The notes: a model not told the origin generated them from the sequence alone. DNA of 24,683 bases from JBDTMT01 sp033764095 (GCA_033764095.1 JANRJF010000088.1:1-24683), one strand, 5' to 3'; counted from the stretch's first letter, positions 15,557 through 24,056 are shown. Numbers and translations: made by a program.

Positions 15557-16966
15557 ATGCTGTTCAACTCGATCGGCTTCCTGATCTTCCTGCCGCTGGT
15601 GCTGCTCGGCGCCAACGGCCTGCCGGCGCGCTGGCGCAACCTGTTCCTGCTCGCCGCCAGCTACGTCTTCTACGGCGCCTGGGACTGGCGGTTCCTGCTG
15701 CTGCTGTTCGGCACCACCGGGGTCGACTATCTGGCCGCCCGGCAGATCCAACGCTCCACCAGCGCTGCGCGCCGGCGCGGCTTCCTGTTGCTCAGCCTCG
15801 CCACCAACCTGACGGTGCTGGGCTTCTTCAAGTACTACGACTTCTTCGTCGAATCCGGCGCGGCGCTGCTGCAGGCGATCGGCCTGCCGGTGTCGCCGTG
15901 GACTCTGTCGGTGATCCTGCCGGTCGGGATCTCCTTCTACACCTTCCAGTCGATGGCCTATGTCATCGACGTCTACCGCGGCCACCTCGCCGCGGTGACC
16001 AACTTCGCCGACTACGCGCTCGCCGTCGCGTACTTCCCGCAGCTGGTTGCCGGGCCGATCGAGCGCATGGGCCACCTGCTGCCGCAGTTGCAGCGGCGCG
16101 ATCCGCCGGCCGCCGATCGCGTCCAGGTCGGCCTGACGCTGATGGTCATCGGCTTCACCAAGAAGGTGCTGATCGCCGATCTGCTGGCACCCGAGGTGGA
16201 CCGCATCTTCTCCAATCCCGCCGCGATGAGCAGCGGCGAGCTGCTGCGCGGCGCCTACCTGTTCGCCTTCCAGATCTACGGCGACTTCTCCGGCTACAGC
16301 GACATCGCGCGCGGCGTCAGCGAGCTGCTCGGGGTGCGCCTGATCAAGAACTTCGAGCAGCCCTACCTGTCGCAGTCGATCACCGAGTTCTGGCGCCGCT
16401 GGCACATCTCGTTGTCGTCGTGGCTGCGCGACTACCTCTACATCCCGTTGGGCGGCAACCGGAACGGCCAGTGGCGCACCTATCGCAACCTGATGCTGAC
16501 CATGCTGATCGGCGGGGCGTGGCACGGCGCCAACTGGACCTTCATCGCCTGGGGCGGCTTGCACGGGACCTGCCTGGCGATCGAGCGCATGCTCGGCATC
16601 GGCGGTGAGCGGCGCACCTGGTCGAGCGGCGGGCCACTCGGCTGGACGGCGGCCGCGGCGCGTACGCTGGTCACCTTCCACCTCACCACGCTGGCGTGGA
16701 TCTTCTTCCGCGCCCCGTCGATCCACGCGGCGTGGTTCTACCTGCAGGGGCTGCTCCATCCCGCCGGGTGGGGCGACGTCGGCGTCCTGCCGCTGGTCGC
16801 CGCGGCGGCGATCCTGGCGATCGACGTGCCGCAGTACGTCAGCGGCCGCCACACCGTGTTCCTGCGGCTGCCGTGGTGGATGCAGTCGCCGGTCTACGCC
16901 GCCGTCTGCCTGGCCCTCGTCCTGTACGGCGGCAGCGAGGTGCCCTTCATCTACTTCCAGTTCTAG
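15557..16966 (+). CDS. AlgI-like MBOAT family O-acyltransferase
   Basis: This 469-residue polytopic membrane protein is of the AlgI/DltB/PatA type, which moves acyl groups (usually acetyl) across the membrane for O-acylation of exported polysaccharides. Family signatures seen are MLFNSIGFLIFLPLVL at the N-terminus, NLFLLAASYVFYGAWDWRF, LPVGISFYTFQSMAYVIDVYRG, FPQLVAGPIERMGHLLPQL, and FWRRWHISLSSWLRDYLYIPLGGNR with conserved H283. The catalytic-histidine segment is GGAWHGANWTFIAWGGLHG with H323. It ends in a hydrophobic segment and FIYFQF, also typical. Length is as expected for the family. It sits directly behind the SGNH partner, and the two are almost certainly a functional pair. The acyl donor and glycan acceptor cannot be read from sequence. 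Confidence 0.94.
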   Translation: MLFNSIGFLIFLPLVLLGANGLPARWRNLFLLAASYVFYGAWDWRFLLLLFGTTGVDYLAARQIQRSTSAARRRGFLLLSLATNLTVLGFFKYYDFFVESGAALLQAIGLPVSPWTLSVILPVGISFYTFQSMAYVIDVYRGHLAAVTNFADYALAVAYFPQLVAGPIERMGHLLPQLQRRDPPAADRVQVGLTLMVIGFTKKVLIADLLAPEVDRIFSNPAAMSSGELLRGAYLFAFQIYGDFSGYSDIARGVSELLGVRLIKNFEQPYLSQSITEFWRRWHISLSSWLRDYLYIPLGGNRNGQWRTYRNLMLTMLIGGAWHGANWTFIAWGGLHGTCLAIERMLGIGGERRTWSSGGPLGWTAAAARTLVTFHLTTLAWIFFRAPSIHAAWFYLQGLLHPAGWGDVGVLPLVAAAAILAIDVPQYVSGRHTVFLRLPWWMQSPVYAAVCLALVLYGGSEVPFIYFQF

Positions 16967-16972
16967 CGCCGC

Positions 16973-18061
16973 ATGCCGTCTCCCCAGCCGCTGCGCGTCG
17001 GATTGGTGATCGGCCAGCTCACCACCGGCGGCGCCGAAGGCCAACTGCGCCTGCTGTGCGGCGGCTTCGACCGCCAGCGCGTCGACCCCATCGTGTACTG
17101 CCTGAGTGAACAGACCGAACCCTACGGCCCGGCATTGACCGCCGCCGGCGTGCCGGTGCGCGTCATCGCCGGTGGCCGCCTCGGCCGCCTCGCGGCGCTG
17201 CGCCGCGCGCTCGCCGCCGACCGCATCCAGGTGGCGCACGCCTGGCTGTTCATCGCCAATGCCTACGCCTGGCTGGCGACGCGCGGCGGCCCGGCGCTGG
17301 TCACCTCGGCGCGCAACTGCAAGCGCTCCGGCCGCGTGCTCGATGCGCTCAACCGGCAGGCCTTTCGCGCCAGCGACGCGATCATCGCCAACTCCGCGCA
17401 GGTGCGCGACTACATCGCGCGCGAGTACGGCGCGCCGGTTGAGCGCATCGCGGTGGTGCGCAACGCCATCGACCTCGGCCGCTTCCAACCGCGCGCCGCC
17501 GGCGCGGCGCCCGACGGGCCGCGCATCGTGATGGTCGGCCGCCTGGTGGCGCAGAAGAATCCGCTGCTCTTCGTCGCCGCCGCCGCGGCACTGCGCGCCC
17601 GCCTGCCGCAGGCGTCCTTCACCCTGGTCGGCGACGGACCGCTGCGCGGCGCGGTCGCGGCGGCGGTGCACGCCGCCGGGCTGGACGGCGCGCTGACCCT
17701 CGCCGGCGAGCAGCGCGACGTCTCCGGGCTGCTGCGTCAGGCGGATCTCTTCTGGCTGACCTCGGACTGGGAGGGCTTGCCGAACGCGGTGATCGAGGCG
17801 TTGGCCAGCGGCCTGCCGGTGGTCGCCACCGACGTCGGCGGCACCGCCGAGCTGATCACCGCCGGCATCGAGGGCGAGCTGATCGCCGCCGGCGACCGCG
17901 CCGCGCTGGTCGAGCGCTCGCTGGCCATCCTCGCCGATCCGGCGCGGCACGCCGCCATGCGGCATGCCGCCCGTCAGCGCGCCGAGGCCTTCGGCCTGGC
18001 GCGCATGGTCGCCGATACCGAGTCGGTGTACGCACAGGCGCTCGAACGGCGGGCGGCATGA
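16973..18061 (+). CDS. GT4-family glycosyltransferase
   Basis: This 362-residue GT-B glycosyltransferase begins with RVGLVIGQLTTGGAEGQL, the glycine-rich acceptor-domain loop of the family. Its donor domain has IVMVGRLVAQKN (Arg and Lys for the donor phosphates), FTLVGDGPLR, and the E-x7-E motif WEGLPNAVIEAL with E267 and E275, followed by PVVATDVGGTAELI. It starts six bases after the MBOAT stop and ends overlapping the next GT2 start (ATGA at 18058-18061). The organisation suggests it works on the same glycan as the neighbouring GT2, adding an internal sugar at the cytoplasmic face. Retaining mechanism is expected for the family. Donor and linkage are unknown. Confidence 0.91.
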   Translation: MPSPQPLRVGLVIGQLTTGGAEGQLRLLCGGFDRQRVDPIVYCLSEQTEPYGPALTAAGVPVRVIAGGRLGRLAALRRALAADRIQVAHAWLFIANAYAWLATRGGPALVTSARNCKRSGRVLDALNRQAFRASDAIIANSAQVRDYIAREYGAPVERIAVVRNAIDLGRFQPRAAGAAPDGPRIVMVGRLVAQKNPLLFVAAAAALRARLPQASFTLVGDGPLRGAVAAAVHAAGLDGALTLAGEQRDVSGLLRQADLFWLTSDWEGLPNAVIEALASGLPVVATDVGGTAELITAGIEGELIAAGDRAALVERSLAILADPARHAAMRHAARQRAEAFGLARMVADTESVYAQALERRAA

Positions 18062-19098
18062 GCGACCTGCCGATGGTGTCGGTGGTCATCCCGATGCGCA
18101 ACGAGGCGGCGAGCATCGGCGCGCTGCTGGAGTCGGTGCTGGCCCAGGATTACCCGGCCGACCGCCTCGAGGTGCTGGTGGTCGACGGCGATTCGGACGA
18201 CGGCTCGGCGGCGGTGGTCGACGCCGTCGCGGCGCGCGATCCGCGCGTCCGCCGCCTGCAGAACCCCAAGCGCATCGTGCCGCCGGCGCTCAACATCGCC
18301 ATCCGCGCGGCGCGCGGGACGATCATCGCGCGCGTCGACGGGCATACGCGACTGGCGCCCGACTACCTGCGCATCGGCGTCGAGACGCTGGCGCGCAGCG
18401 GCGCCGACAACGTCGGCGGCCGCATGGACGCGGTTGGCGGCGGCTGGTTCGGCGACGCGGTGGCCGACGCGACCGCCTCGCCGGCCGGCGTCGGCTCGTA
18501 TTTCCATTTCGGCACCGAGGAGCGCGACGTCGACACCGTCTACCTCGGCATGTGGCCGCGCAGCGTCTTCGAGCGCGTCGGCCTGTTCGACGAGGAGCTG
18601 GTGCGCAACCAGGACGACGAGTTCAACTACCGGCTGCGCAAGCTCGGCGGCCGCGTGCGGCTCAACCCGGCGATGCGCTCCTGGTACCAGAACCGGCAGG
18701 ACGTCGCGCACCTGCTGCGCCAGTACTACCAGTACGGCCAGTGGAAGGTGCGGGTGCTGCAGAAGCACCCGGCGCAGATGAGCTGGCGCCACTTCGTGCC
18801 GCCCGCCTTCGTCGCCGGCATGGCGCTGCTCGCCATCCTGGCCGCCGAGTGGACGCCGTTCGCCTGGCTGCTGCGCGCCGTCACCGCGCTCTATCTGGTG
18901 CTGATCGCCGCCGCCGCGTGGCGGCAGTCGCGCGCCCGCGGCCTGCGCGGCGTGCTCGGCACCGGGGTGGCGTTGATCTGCGTGCACGTCGCCTGGGGCG
19001 CGGGCTTTCTGAGTGGATTGATTCGATTTGCCGACCGGTGGCGCCAGCCCGAGCAGGCGCCGCCGCGACTGGAACGAACCGGCGAGGCGGCCGCGTGA
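18058..19098 (+). CDS. ExoA-like GT2 glycosyltransferase with C-terminal membrane segments
   Basis: This 346-residue protein has a GT-A domain with VSVVIPMRNE (about 7-16), VVDGDSDDGS (41-50), ARVDGHTRL with D94 at the metal position, and NQDDEFNYRLR as the acceptor-side acidic motif. This is followed by QYYQYGQWKVRV, equivalent to the R/QxxRW region. Two or three hydrophobic segments lie near residues 250-322, so the enzyme is membrane-attached. The pattern is close to succinoglycan ExoA-type enzymes, which add a sugar to a lipid-linked oligosaccharide. The start overlaps the previous stop (ATGA). The IPMRNE motif lacks the common Y-N at the second strand, but the acidic residues are present, so it should be active. 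Product not determined. Confidence 0.9.
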   Translation: MSDLPMVSVVIPMRNEAASIGALLESVLAQDYPADRLEVLVVDGDSDDGSAAVVDAVAARDPRVRRLQNPKRIVPPALNIAIRAARGTIIARVDGHTRLAPDYLRIGVETLARSGADNVGGRMDAVGGGWFGDAVADATASPAGVGSYFHFGTEERDVDTVYLGMWPRSVFERVGLFDEELVRNQDDEFNYRLRKLGGRVRLNPAMRSWYQNRQDVAHLLRQYYQYGQWKVRVLQKHPAQMSWRHFVPPAFVAGMALLAILAAEWTPFAWLLRAVTALYLVLIAAAAWRQSRARGLRGVLGTGVALICVHVAWGAGFLSGLIRFADRWRQPEQAPPRLERTGEAAA

Positions 19099-19147
19099 GC
19101 GGACCGCACCCTGGGGAGGGGGATCGCCGGGGGGCAGGGAGGGACGT

Positions 19148-19474
19148 ATGAGACTGCGAGAGAAACTCACCGTCGAGGAAAAAGTGGCGATCGCGCTCGA
19201 GCTGATCAAACGCGAGCGCTCGTTGGACGAGATCCGCGTTCACTACCGGGTCAGCCACACCACCGCGTACAAGCTGCGCAACCTGTTCCTGGAGGGCGGG
19301 CGCCGGGCGCTGAGCCGCGGCGAGTACGGCGACGGCGGGCGCGACCTCGAGGCGCGCGTCAAGGCGATCGAGCAGCGGCTCGACCGCGAGAGCTCGCACG
19401 GGCGCGGCAACGGCCGGGCTCGCACCAGCACCCGGTCGCGCGTGACGACCACGACGACCGCATCGGAGATGTGA
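19148..19474 (+). CDS. Small helix-turn-helix protein related to transposase DNA-binding domains
   Basis: This 108-residue protein opens with REKLTVEEKVAIALELIKRERSLDEIRVHY, then a recognition helix in RVSHTTAYKLRNLFLEGG. This is the pattern of the N-terminal helix-turn-helix of IS3-type OrfA or homeodomain-like transposase domains. A short coiled coil follows (DLEARVKAIEQRLDRE, about 66-81), and the tail is basic and Thr-rich (GRARTSTRSRV, then five Thr). ATG 19148 has GGGAGGG closely upstream. No transposase catalytic gene, terminal repeats or target duplication is visible beside it, so it looks like a retained or repurposed DNA-binding protein rather than a mobile element. It ends six bases before the epimerase start. 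A local regulator is possible but unproven. Confidence 0.75.
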   Translation: MRLREKLTVEEKVAIALELIKRERSLDEIRVHYRVSHTTAYKLRNLFLEGGRRALSRGEYGDGGRDLEARVKAIEQRLDRESSHGRGNGRARTSTRSRVTTTTTASEM

Positions 19475-19479
19475 GGGCA

Positions 19480-20424
19480 ATGGCAGACGATCTGTATCTG
19501 ATCACCGGCGGCGCCGGATTCATCGGCTCCAATCTGGCGGAGGCGCTGGCGCGCGACGGCGAGCGCGTGCGCATCTTCGACAACTTCTCCACCGGCACGA
19601 TGGACAACCTCGCGGCGGTGCAGGACCGCATCGAGGTGGTGGAGGGCGACCTGCGCGACTTCGACGCGGTCCGCCGCGCGATGAAAGGCGTGACGCGCGT
19701 CGCGCACCAGGGCGCGCTGCGCTCGGTCGAGCGCTCGGTGGACGACCCGCTCAGCAGCGATGCGGTCAACGTGCAGGGCACCCTGCACATCCTGCAGGCG
19801 GCGCGCGAGAACGGCGTCAAGCGCGTCGTCTACGCCTCGTCGTCGTCGTGCTACGGCGACACCGAGGTGCTGCCCAAGACCGAGGACCTGACGCCGGCGC
19901 CGATCTCGCCGTATGCGGTGTCGAAGCTCGCCGCCGAGCACTACTGCCGCGTCTACAGCCGGCTCTACGGCCTGGAGACGGTCAGCCTGCGCTACTTCAA
20001 CGTGTTCGGGCCGAAGCAGAGCCCGGACTCGAAGTACGCGGCGGTGATCCCGTTGTTCCTGCGCCAGGCGTTCAAGGACGAGCCGCTGGAGATCCACGGC
20101 GACGGCGAGCAGTCGCGCGACTTCACCTACATCGACAACGTCGTGCAGGCGAATCGCCTGTCCATGACGGTGCCCGGCCTCAACGGCGAGGTGTTCAACG
20201 TCGCCTGCGGCGACCGCCACTCGCTGATGGAGATCGCCACCATCTTCGGACGCTTCATGGGCAAGGAGCTCAAGCGCCGCCACATTGAATCGCGCCGCGG
20301 CGACGTGCGCCACACCCAGGCGTCGATCGACCGCATCGTCAGCAAGACCGGCTACAAGCCGACCGTCGGTTTCGAGGACGGCCTGCGCAAGACGTACGAC
20401 TGGTTCAAGGCGCAGTGGAAGTGA
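19480..20424 (+). CDS. UDP-sugar 4-epimerase (extended SDR; WbpP/GalE-like)
   Basis: This 314-residue NAD(P)-dependent sugar epimerase likely interconverts UDP-GlcNAc and UDP-GalNAc or UDP-Glc and UDP-Gal, supplying sugar donors to the locus. GGAGFIG at residues 10-16 binds NAD, FDNFSTG follows the second strand, and the catalytic set is seen as YASSSSCYG (Ser near 122) and SPYAVSK (Y145, K149). The stretch HQGALRSVERSVDDPLSSDAVN resembles the WbpP/TviC branch, which favours N-acetylated sugars. RYFNVFGPKQSP and SRDFTYIDNVV are also typical. ATG 19480 is chosen; GTG 19471 would add three residues and overlap the helix-turn-helix stop. It is the last gene of the glycan locus, followed by a repeat and a promoter. 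Confidence 0.92.
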   Translation: MADDLYLITGGAGFIGSNLAEALARDGERVRIFDNFSTGTMDNLAAVQDRIEVVEGDLRDFDAVRRAMKGVTRVAHQGALRSVERSVDDPLSSDAVNVQGTLHILQAARENGVKRVVYASSSSCYGDTEVLPKTEDLTPAPISPYAVSKLAAEHYCRVYSRLYGLETVSLRYFNVFGPKQSPDSKYAAVIPLFLRQAFKDEPLEIHGDGEQSRDFTYIDNVVQANRLSMTVPGLNGEVFNVACGDRHSLMEIATIFGRFMGKELKRRHIESRRGDVRHTQASIDRIVSKTGYKPTVGFEDGLRKTYDWFKAQWK

Positions 20425-20431
20425 GGAGAGC

Positions 20432-20502
20432 AGCTATCGGCCATCAGCTGTCAGCCAGAGATCATTGGGTGGCTGAGAGCTGACGGCTGATGGCTGACAG
20501 CT
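20432..20502. repeat. Inverted heptamer-periodic repeat (possible hairpin)
   Basis: Positions 20432-20455 (AGCTATC GGCCATC AGCTGTC AGC) and 20479-20502 (GCTGAC GGCTGAT GGCTGAC AGCT) are nearly perfect inverted copies, with about 21 of 24 bases paired. The second arm extends to four heptamers of the form RGCTGAN from 20471 (GGCTGAG, AGCTGAC, GGCTGAT, GGCTGAC). The spacer is about 23 bases. This resembles dispersed short repeats in high-GC deltaproteobacterial and cyanobacterial genomes. It lies directly after the epimerase stop and could fold into a transcript hairpin ending the glycan operon, though it has no U-run. Confidence 0.75.
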
Positions 20503-20521
20503 TGCCTCGCCGCCACCTTCG

Positions 20522-20550
20522 TTGACACGCGAAAAGCCCGCCGATAGGGT
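20522..20550 (+). promoter_or_regulatory. Sigma70-like promoter for sucD-ndk-rlmN
   Basis: A perfect -35 box TTGACA at 20522-20527 is followed, after a 17-base spacer, by TAGGGT at 20545-20550, which keeps the T-A and final T of a -10 box. Transcription would begin near 20557, giving a leader of about 28 bases before the GTG of sucD. This is the only convincing promoter I see in the window. It fits a change of transcription unit after the glycan locus. Confidence 0.6.
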
Positions 20551-20584
20551 CGCCCATTCCATCCACTGAGCGCGAGGATCGGCA

Positions 20585-21469
20585 GTGAGCGTACTGGTCA
20601 ACAAGAACACCCGCGTGCTGACGCAGGGCATCACCGGCGCGACCGGGCAGTTCCACACCAAGGCGTGCAAGGAGTACGGCACGCAGATGGTGGCCGGGGT
20701 GACGCCGGGCAAGGGCGGCACCGCGTTCGAGGGCATCCCGATCTTCGACACCGTCGTGCAGGCGGTGGACGCGACCGGCGCCAATGCGTCGGTGATCTAC
20801 GTGCCGCCGCCGTTCGCCGCCGACGCGATCATGGAGGCGGCCGACGCCGGCATCCCGCTGGTCATCTGCATCACCGAGGGCATTCCGGTGCTCGATATGA
20901 TGCGGGTGAAGCGCTACCTGGAGGGGCGCCCGACGCGCCTGATCGGGCCCAACTGCCCGGGCATCATCACGCCGGGCGAGTGCAAGATCGGCATCATGCC
21001 GGGCTACATCCACAAGCCCGGCAAGGTCGGGGTGGTGTCGCGCAGCGGCACCCTGACCTACGAGGCGGTGCACCAGTTGACCCAGGCCGGCCACGGCCAG
21101 TCGACCTGCATCGGCATCGGCGGCGACCCGATCAACGGCACCAACTTCGTCGATGCGCTGCGCCTGTTCCAGGACGACCCGGATACCGAGGCGGTCATCC
21201 TGATCGGCGAGATCGGCGGCACGGCGGAGGAGAGCGCGGCGGATTTCATCCGCGATCACATGACCAAGCCGGTGGTCGCCTTCGTCGCCGGTCAGACGGC
21301 GCCGCCGGGACGGCGCATGGGCCACGCCGGCGCGATCATCGCCGGAGGTAAGGGCACCGCCGCAGACAAGATCGCCGCCTTCCAGGCGGCCGGCGTGCGC
21401 ATCGCACGCAACCCCTCGGAAATGGGCTCGACGATGGTCGCGCTGCTCGCCGAACGGAAGGGATCATGA
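20585..21469 (+). CDS. sucD: Succinyl-CoA ligase (ADP/GDP-forming), alpha subunit
   Basis: This 294-residue alpha subunit of succinyl-CoA synthetase couples succinyl-CoA and succinate interconversion to nucleoside triphosphate formation in the TCA cycle. N-terminal TQGITGATGQFHTKACKEYG and GVTPGKGG form the CoA-binding Rossmann part. GPNCPGIITPGECKIGIMPG is the family signature, and RRMGHAGAIIAGGKGTA holds the phosphorylated His (H247, equivalent to E. coli His246). It starts at GTG 20585 with GAGGA at 20574-20578. Its stop overlaps the ndk start (ATGA at 21466). The beta subunit gene sucC, normally just upstream, is absent; the preceding genes belong to a glycan locus. It must use a sucC located elsewhere in the genome. 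Confidence 0.97.
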   Translation: MSVLVNKNTRVLTQGITGATGQFHTKACKEYGTQMVAGVTPGKGGTAFEGIPIFDTVVQAVDATGANASVIYVPPPFAADAIMEAADAGIPLVICITEGIPVLDMMRVKRYLEGRPTRLIGPNCPGIITPGECKIGIMPGYIHKPGKVGVVSRSGTLTYEAVHQLTQAGHGQSTCIGIGGDPINGTNFVDALRLFQDDPDTEAVILIGEIGGTAEESAADFIRDHMTKPVVAFVAGQTAPPGRRMGHAGAIIAGGKGTAADKIAAFQAAGVRIARNPSEMGSTMVALLAERKGS

Positions 21470-21811
21470 AGGAACGCACGCTCGCAATCGTCAAGCCGGA
21501 CGCCGTCGCCAAGAACTCGATCGGCGCCATCCTCTCGCGCGCCGAGGCCGCCGGCCTGCGCCTCGTCGGCGGCAAGCTGCTGCAGCTGAGCCACGCCGAC
21601 GCCGGCCGCTTCTACGTCGTGCACAAGGAGCGCCCGTTCTACGGCGATCTCTGCACCTTCATGTCGTCCGGTCCGGTGTTCGTCGCCGCGCTGGAAGGCG
21701 AGGGCGCGATCGCCAAGTGGCGCGAGACGATGGGCGCCACCGATCCCGCCAAGGCGGCCGCCGGCACGGTGCGCAAGGACTTCGGCACCAACGTCGAGCG
21801 CAACGCTTCAC

Positions 21812-22951
<1,140 letters not shown>

Positions 22952-22956
22952 TTCAC

Positions 22957-23017
22957 CACCACGGCACAACGACACGACGACACACAACGAGGATGGTTGT
23001 GTCGTTGTGCCGTGGTG
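22957..23017. repeat. Perfect 19-bp inverted repeat
   Basis: CACCACGGCACAACGACAC at 22957-22975 is exactly reverse-complemented at 22999-23017, with a 23-base spacer. A nested shorter dyad (ACACAAC at 22982-22988 and GTTGTGT at 22996-23002) offers an alternative fold. The element begins five bases after the rlmN stop and lies before the lipid kinase start. It is not followed by a T-run, so it is not a standard intrinsic terminator, but could act as a hairpin or mRNA stabiliser, or be a small palindromic mobile repeat. Confidence 0.85.
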
Positions 23018-23050
23018 TCGTGATGGGGTGATTTCCGGTACAACACAGCC

Positions 23051-24016
23051 GTGTCCGGAATCGGCGTGGTGGTGAACCCCGCCGCGGGTCGCAATCGACG
23101 CGCGGGGGATCGGGCGGAGCGGCTCGGCGACGTGCTCGGGCCGCACGGCTGGGTGCGCGAGACGCGCTCGCTCGGCGAGCTCGCCGACGTCGCCGCCGAG
23201 TGCCGCAGTCGTCGCGTCGAGGTGCTCGGCGTGTGCGGCGGCGACGGCACGCTGGCGCGCACGCTGACGGCGCTGGTGCGCGAATACGGGGCGGATGCTT
23301 TGCCGCGCATCCTGCCGCTGCGCGCCGGCACGATGAACACCGTGGCGCGCGCCATGGGCTGCTCGGCGTGGCGGCCGGAGCGCATGCTGGCGCAGGTGAT
23401 CGCCGACTGGCGGCGCGGCGAGGCGCTGCCGCACACCGACCACCAGCTGGTGGCGGTCAACGGCCGCCAGCACGGCTTCATGGTCGGCGTCGGCGTGCCG
23501 GTCGAGTTCCTCAAGGTGTACTACGGCGGCGAGCGCGGCGCCTGGGGCGCCGTCAAGACGCTGGCGCCGTTGGCGCTCTCGGCGCTGGTTGGCGGAGCTG
23601 CGGCTGGGCGTCTGTTCGAGCCGATGGCGGCGGAGCTGAGTTTGGAAATCCCCCCTGACCCCCCTTTTTCAAAGGGGGGAAACCAACGCGTGCCGTTCGA
23701 GCGCTTCACCGTCGTCTACGCCAGCACCATCGAGGACATCGGGCTCGGCTTCCGCCCCACCTATCGGGCGCGCGAGCAGGCCGGGCGCTTCCATGTCTTC
23801 GCCGGGCCGATCTCAGCCCGCGAGTTCGTGCGCTGCCTGCCGCGTATACGGCTGGCGCGGCCGACGTGCTCGCCGAAGGTGTTCGATGCGCTGGCGGCAG
23901 GCCTGACCGCGCGCTTCGCGACGCCGGTCAGCTACATGATCGACGGCGACCTGATGGAACCGACCGACCGGCTCGACGTCACGCTCGGCCCGGTGGTGCG
24001 CGTCATCCGGCGTTGA
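23051..24016 (+). CDS. Diacylglycerol kinase-family lipid kinase
   Basis: This 321-residue protein is in the DAGK/YegS/sphingosine-kinase superfamily, which phosphorylates a lipid hydroxyl using ATP. GVVVNPAAGRNRR (about 5-17) and VCGGDGTLART with GGDGT at 63-67 form the nucleotide site, and PLRAGTMNTVAR (89-100) replaces the usual P-x-G-T-x-N. FMVGVGVPVEFLKV and the C-terminal SYMIDGDLM are typical of the second domain. It starts at GTG 23051, just after a repeat, with no strong ribosome site. At residues 200-210 an in-frame palindromic repeat encodes IPPDPPFSKGG, which interrupts an otherwise normal beta-strand region. Substrate (diacylglycerol or another lipid) is not determined. Confidence 0.85.
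   Translation: MSGIGVVVNPAAGRNRRAGDRAERLGDVLGPHGWVRETRSLGELADVAAECRSRRVEVLGVCGGDGTLARTLTALVREYGADALPRILPLRAGTMNTVARAMGCSAWRPERMLAQVIADWRRGEALPHTDHQLVAVNGRQHGFMVGVGVPVEFLKVYYGGERGAWGAVKTLAPLALSALVGGAAAGRLFEPMAAELSLEIPPDPPFSKGGNQRVPFERFTVVYASTIEDIGLGFRPTYRAREQAGRFHVFAGPISAREFVRCLPRIRLARPTCSPKVFDALAAGLTARFATPVSYMIDGDLMEPTDRLDVTLGPVVRVIRR
23646..23681. repeat. Palindromic repeat inside the lipid kinase coding region
   Basis: The stretch has C6-TGA-C6 (23650-23664), then T5-C and A3-G6, so CCCCCCTTT at 23659-23667 pairs perfectly with AAAGGGGGG at 23671-23679 around a 3-base loop. Its C-rich/G-rich look differs sharply from the surrounding codons. In frame it encodes IPPDPPFSKGG. I recall the same IPP-x-PPFSKGG motif from dispersed repeats in other bacterial genomes. 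It is read through without a frameshift. Confidence 0.8.
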
Positions 24017-24056
24017 TTGAGTTTCCACCCCCGACCTTCTAAGGCAGGCCATTCGC

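Noticed and set aside
14030..17965. Very long minus-strand open frame opposite the SGNH, MBOAT and GT4 genes
   Set aside because: It is a mirror of GC-rich codons on the + strand; its translation is low-complexity R/A/V/D/Q-rich with no recognisable motif, and the + strand genes have clear family signatures.
19148..19474. Complete insertion sequence around the helix-turn-helix gene
   Set aside because: No catalytic transposase frame, no terminal inverted repeats and no target duplication are visible on either side.
24014..24056. Possible promoter before mtnP (TTGATT ... TTCTAA)
   Set aside because: Spacing of 18 bases and a weak -10 would place the transcript start only a few bases from the ribosome site; too weak to call.
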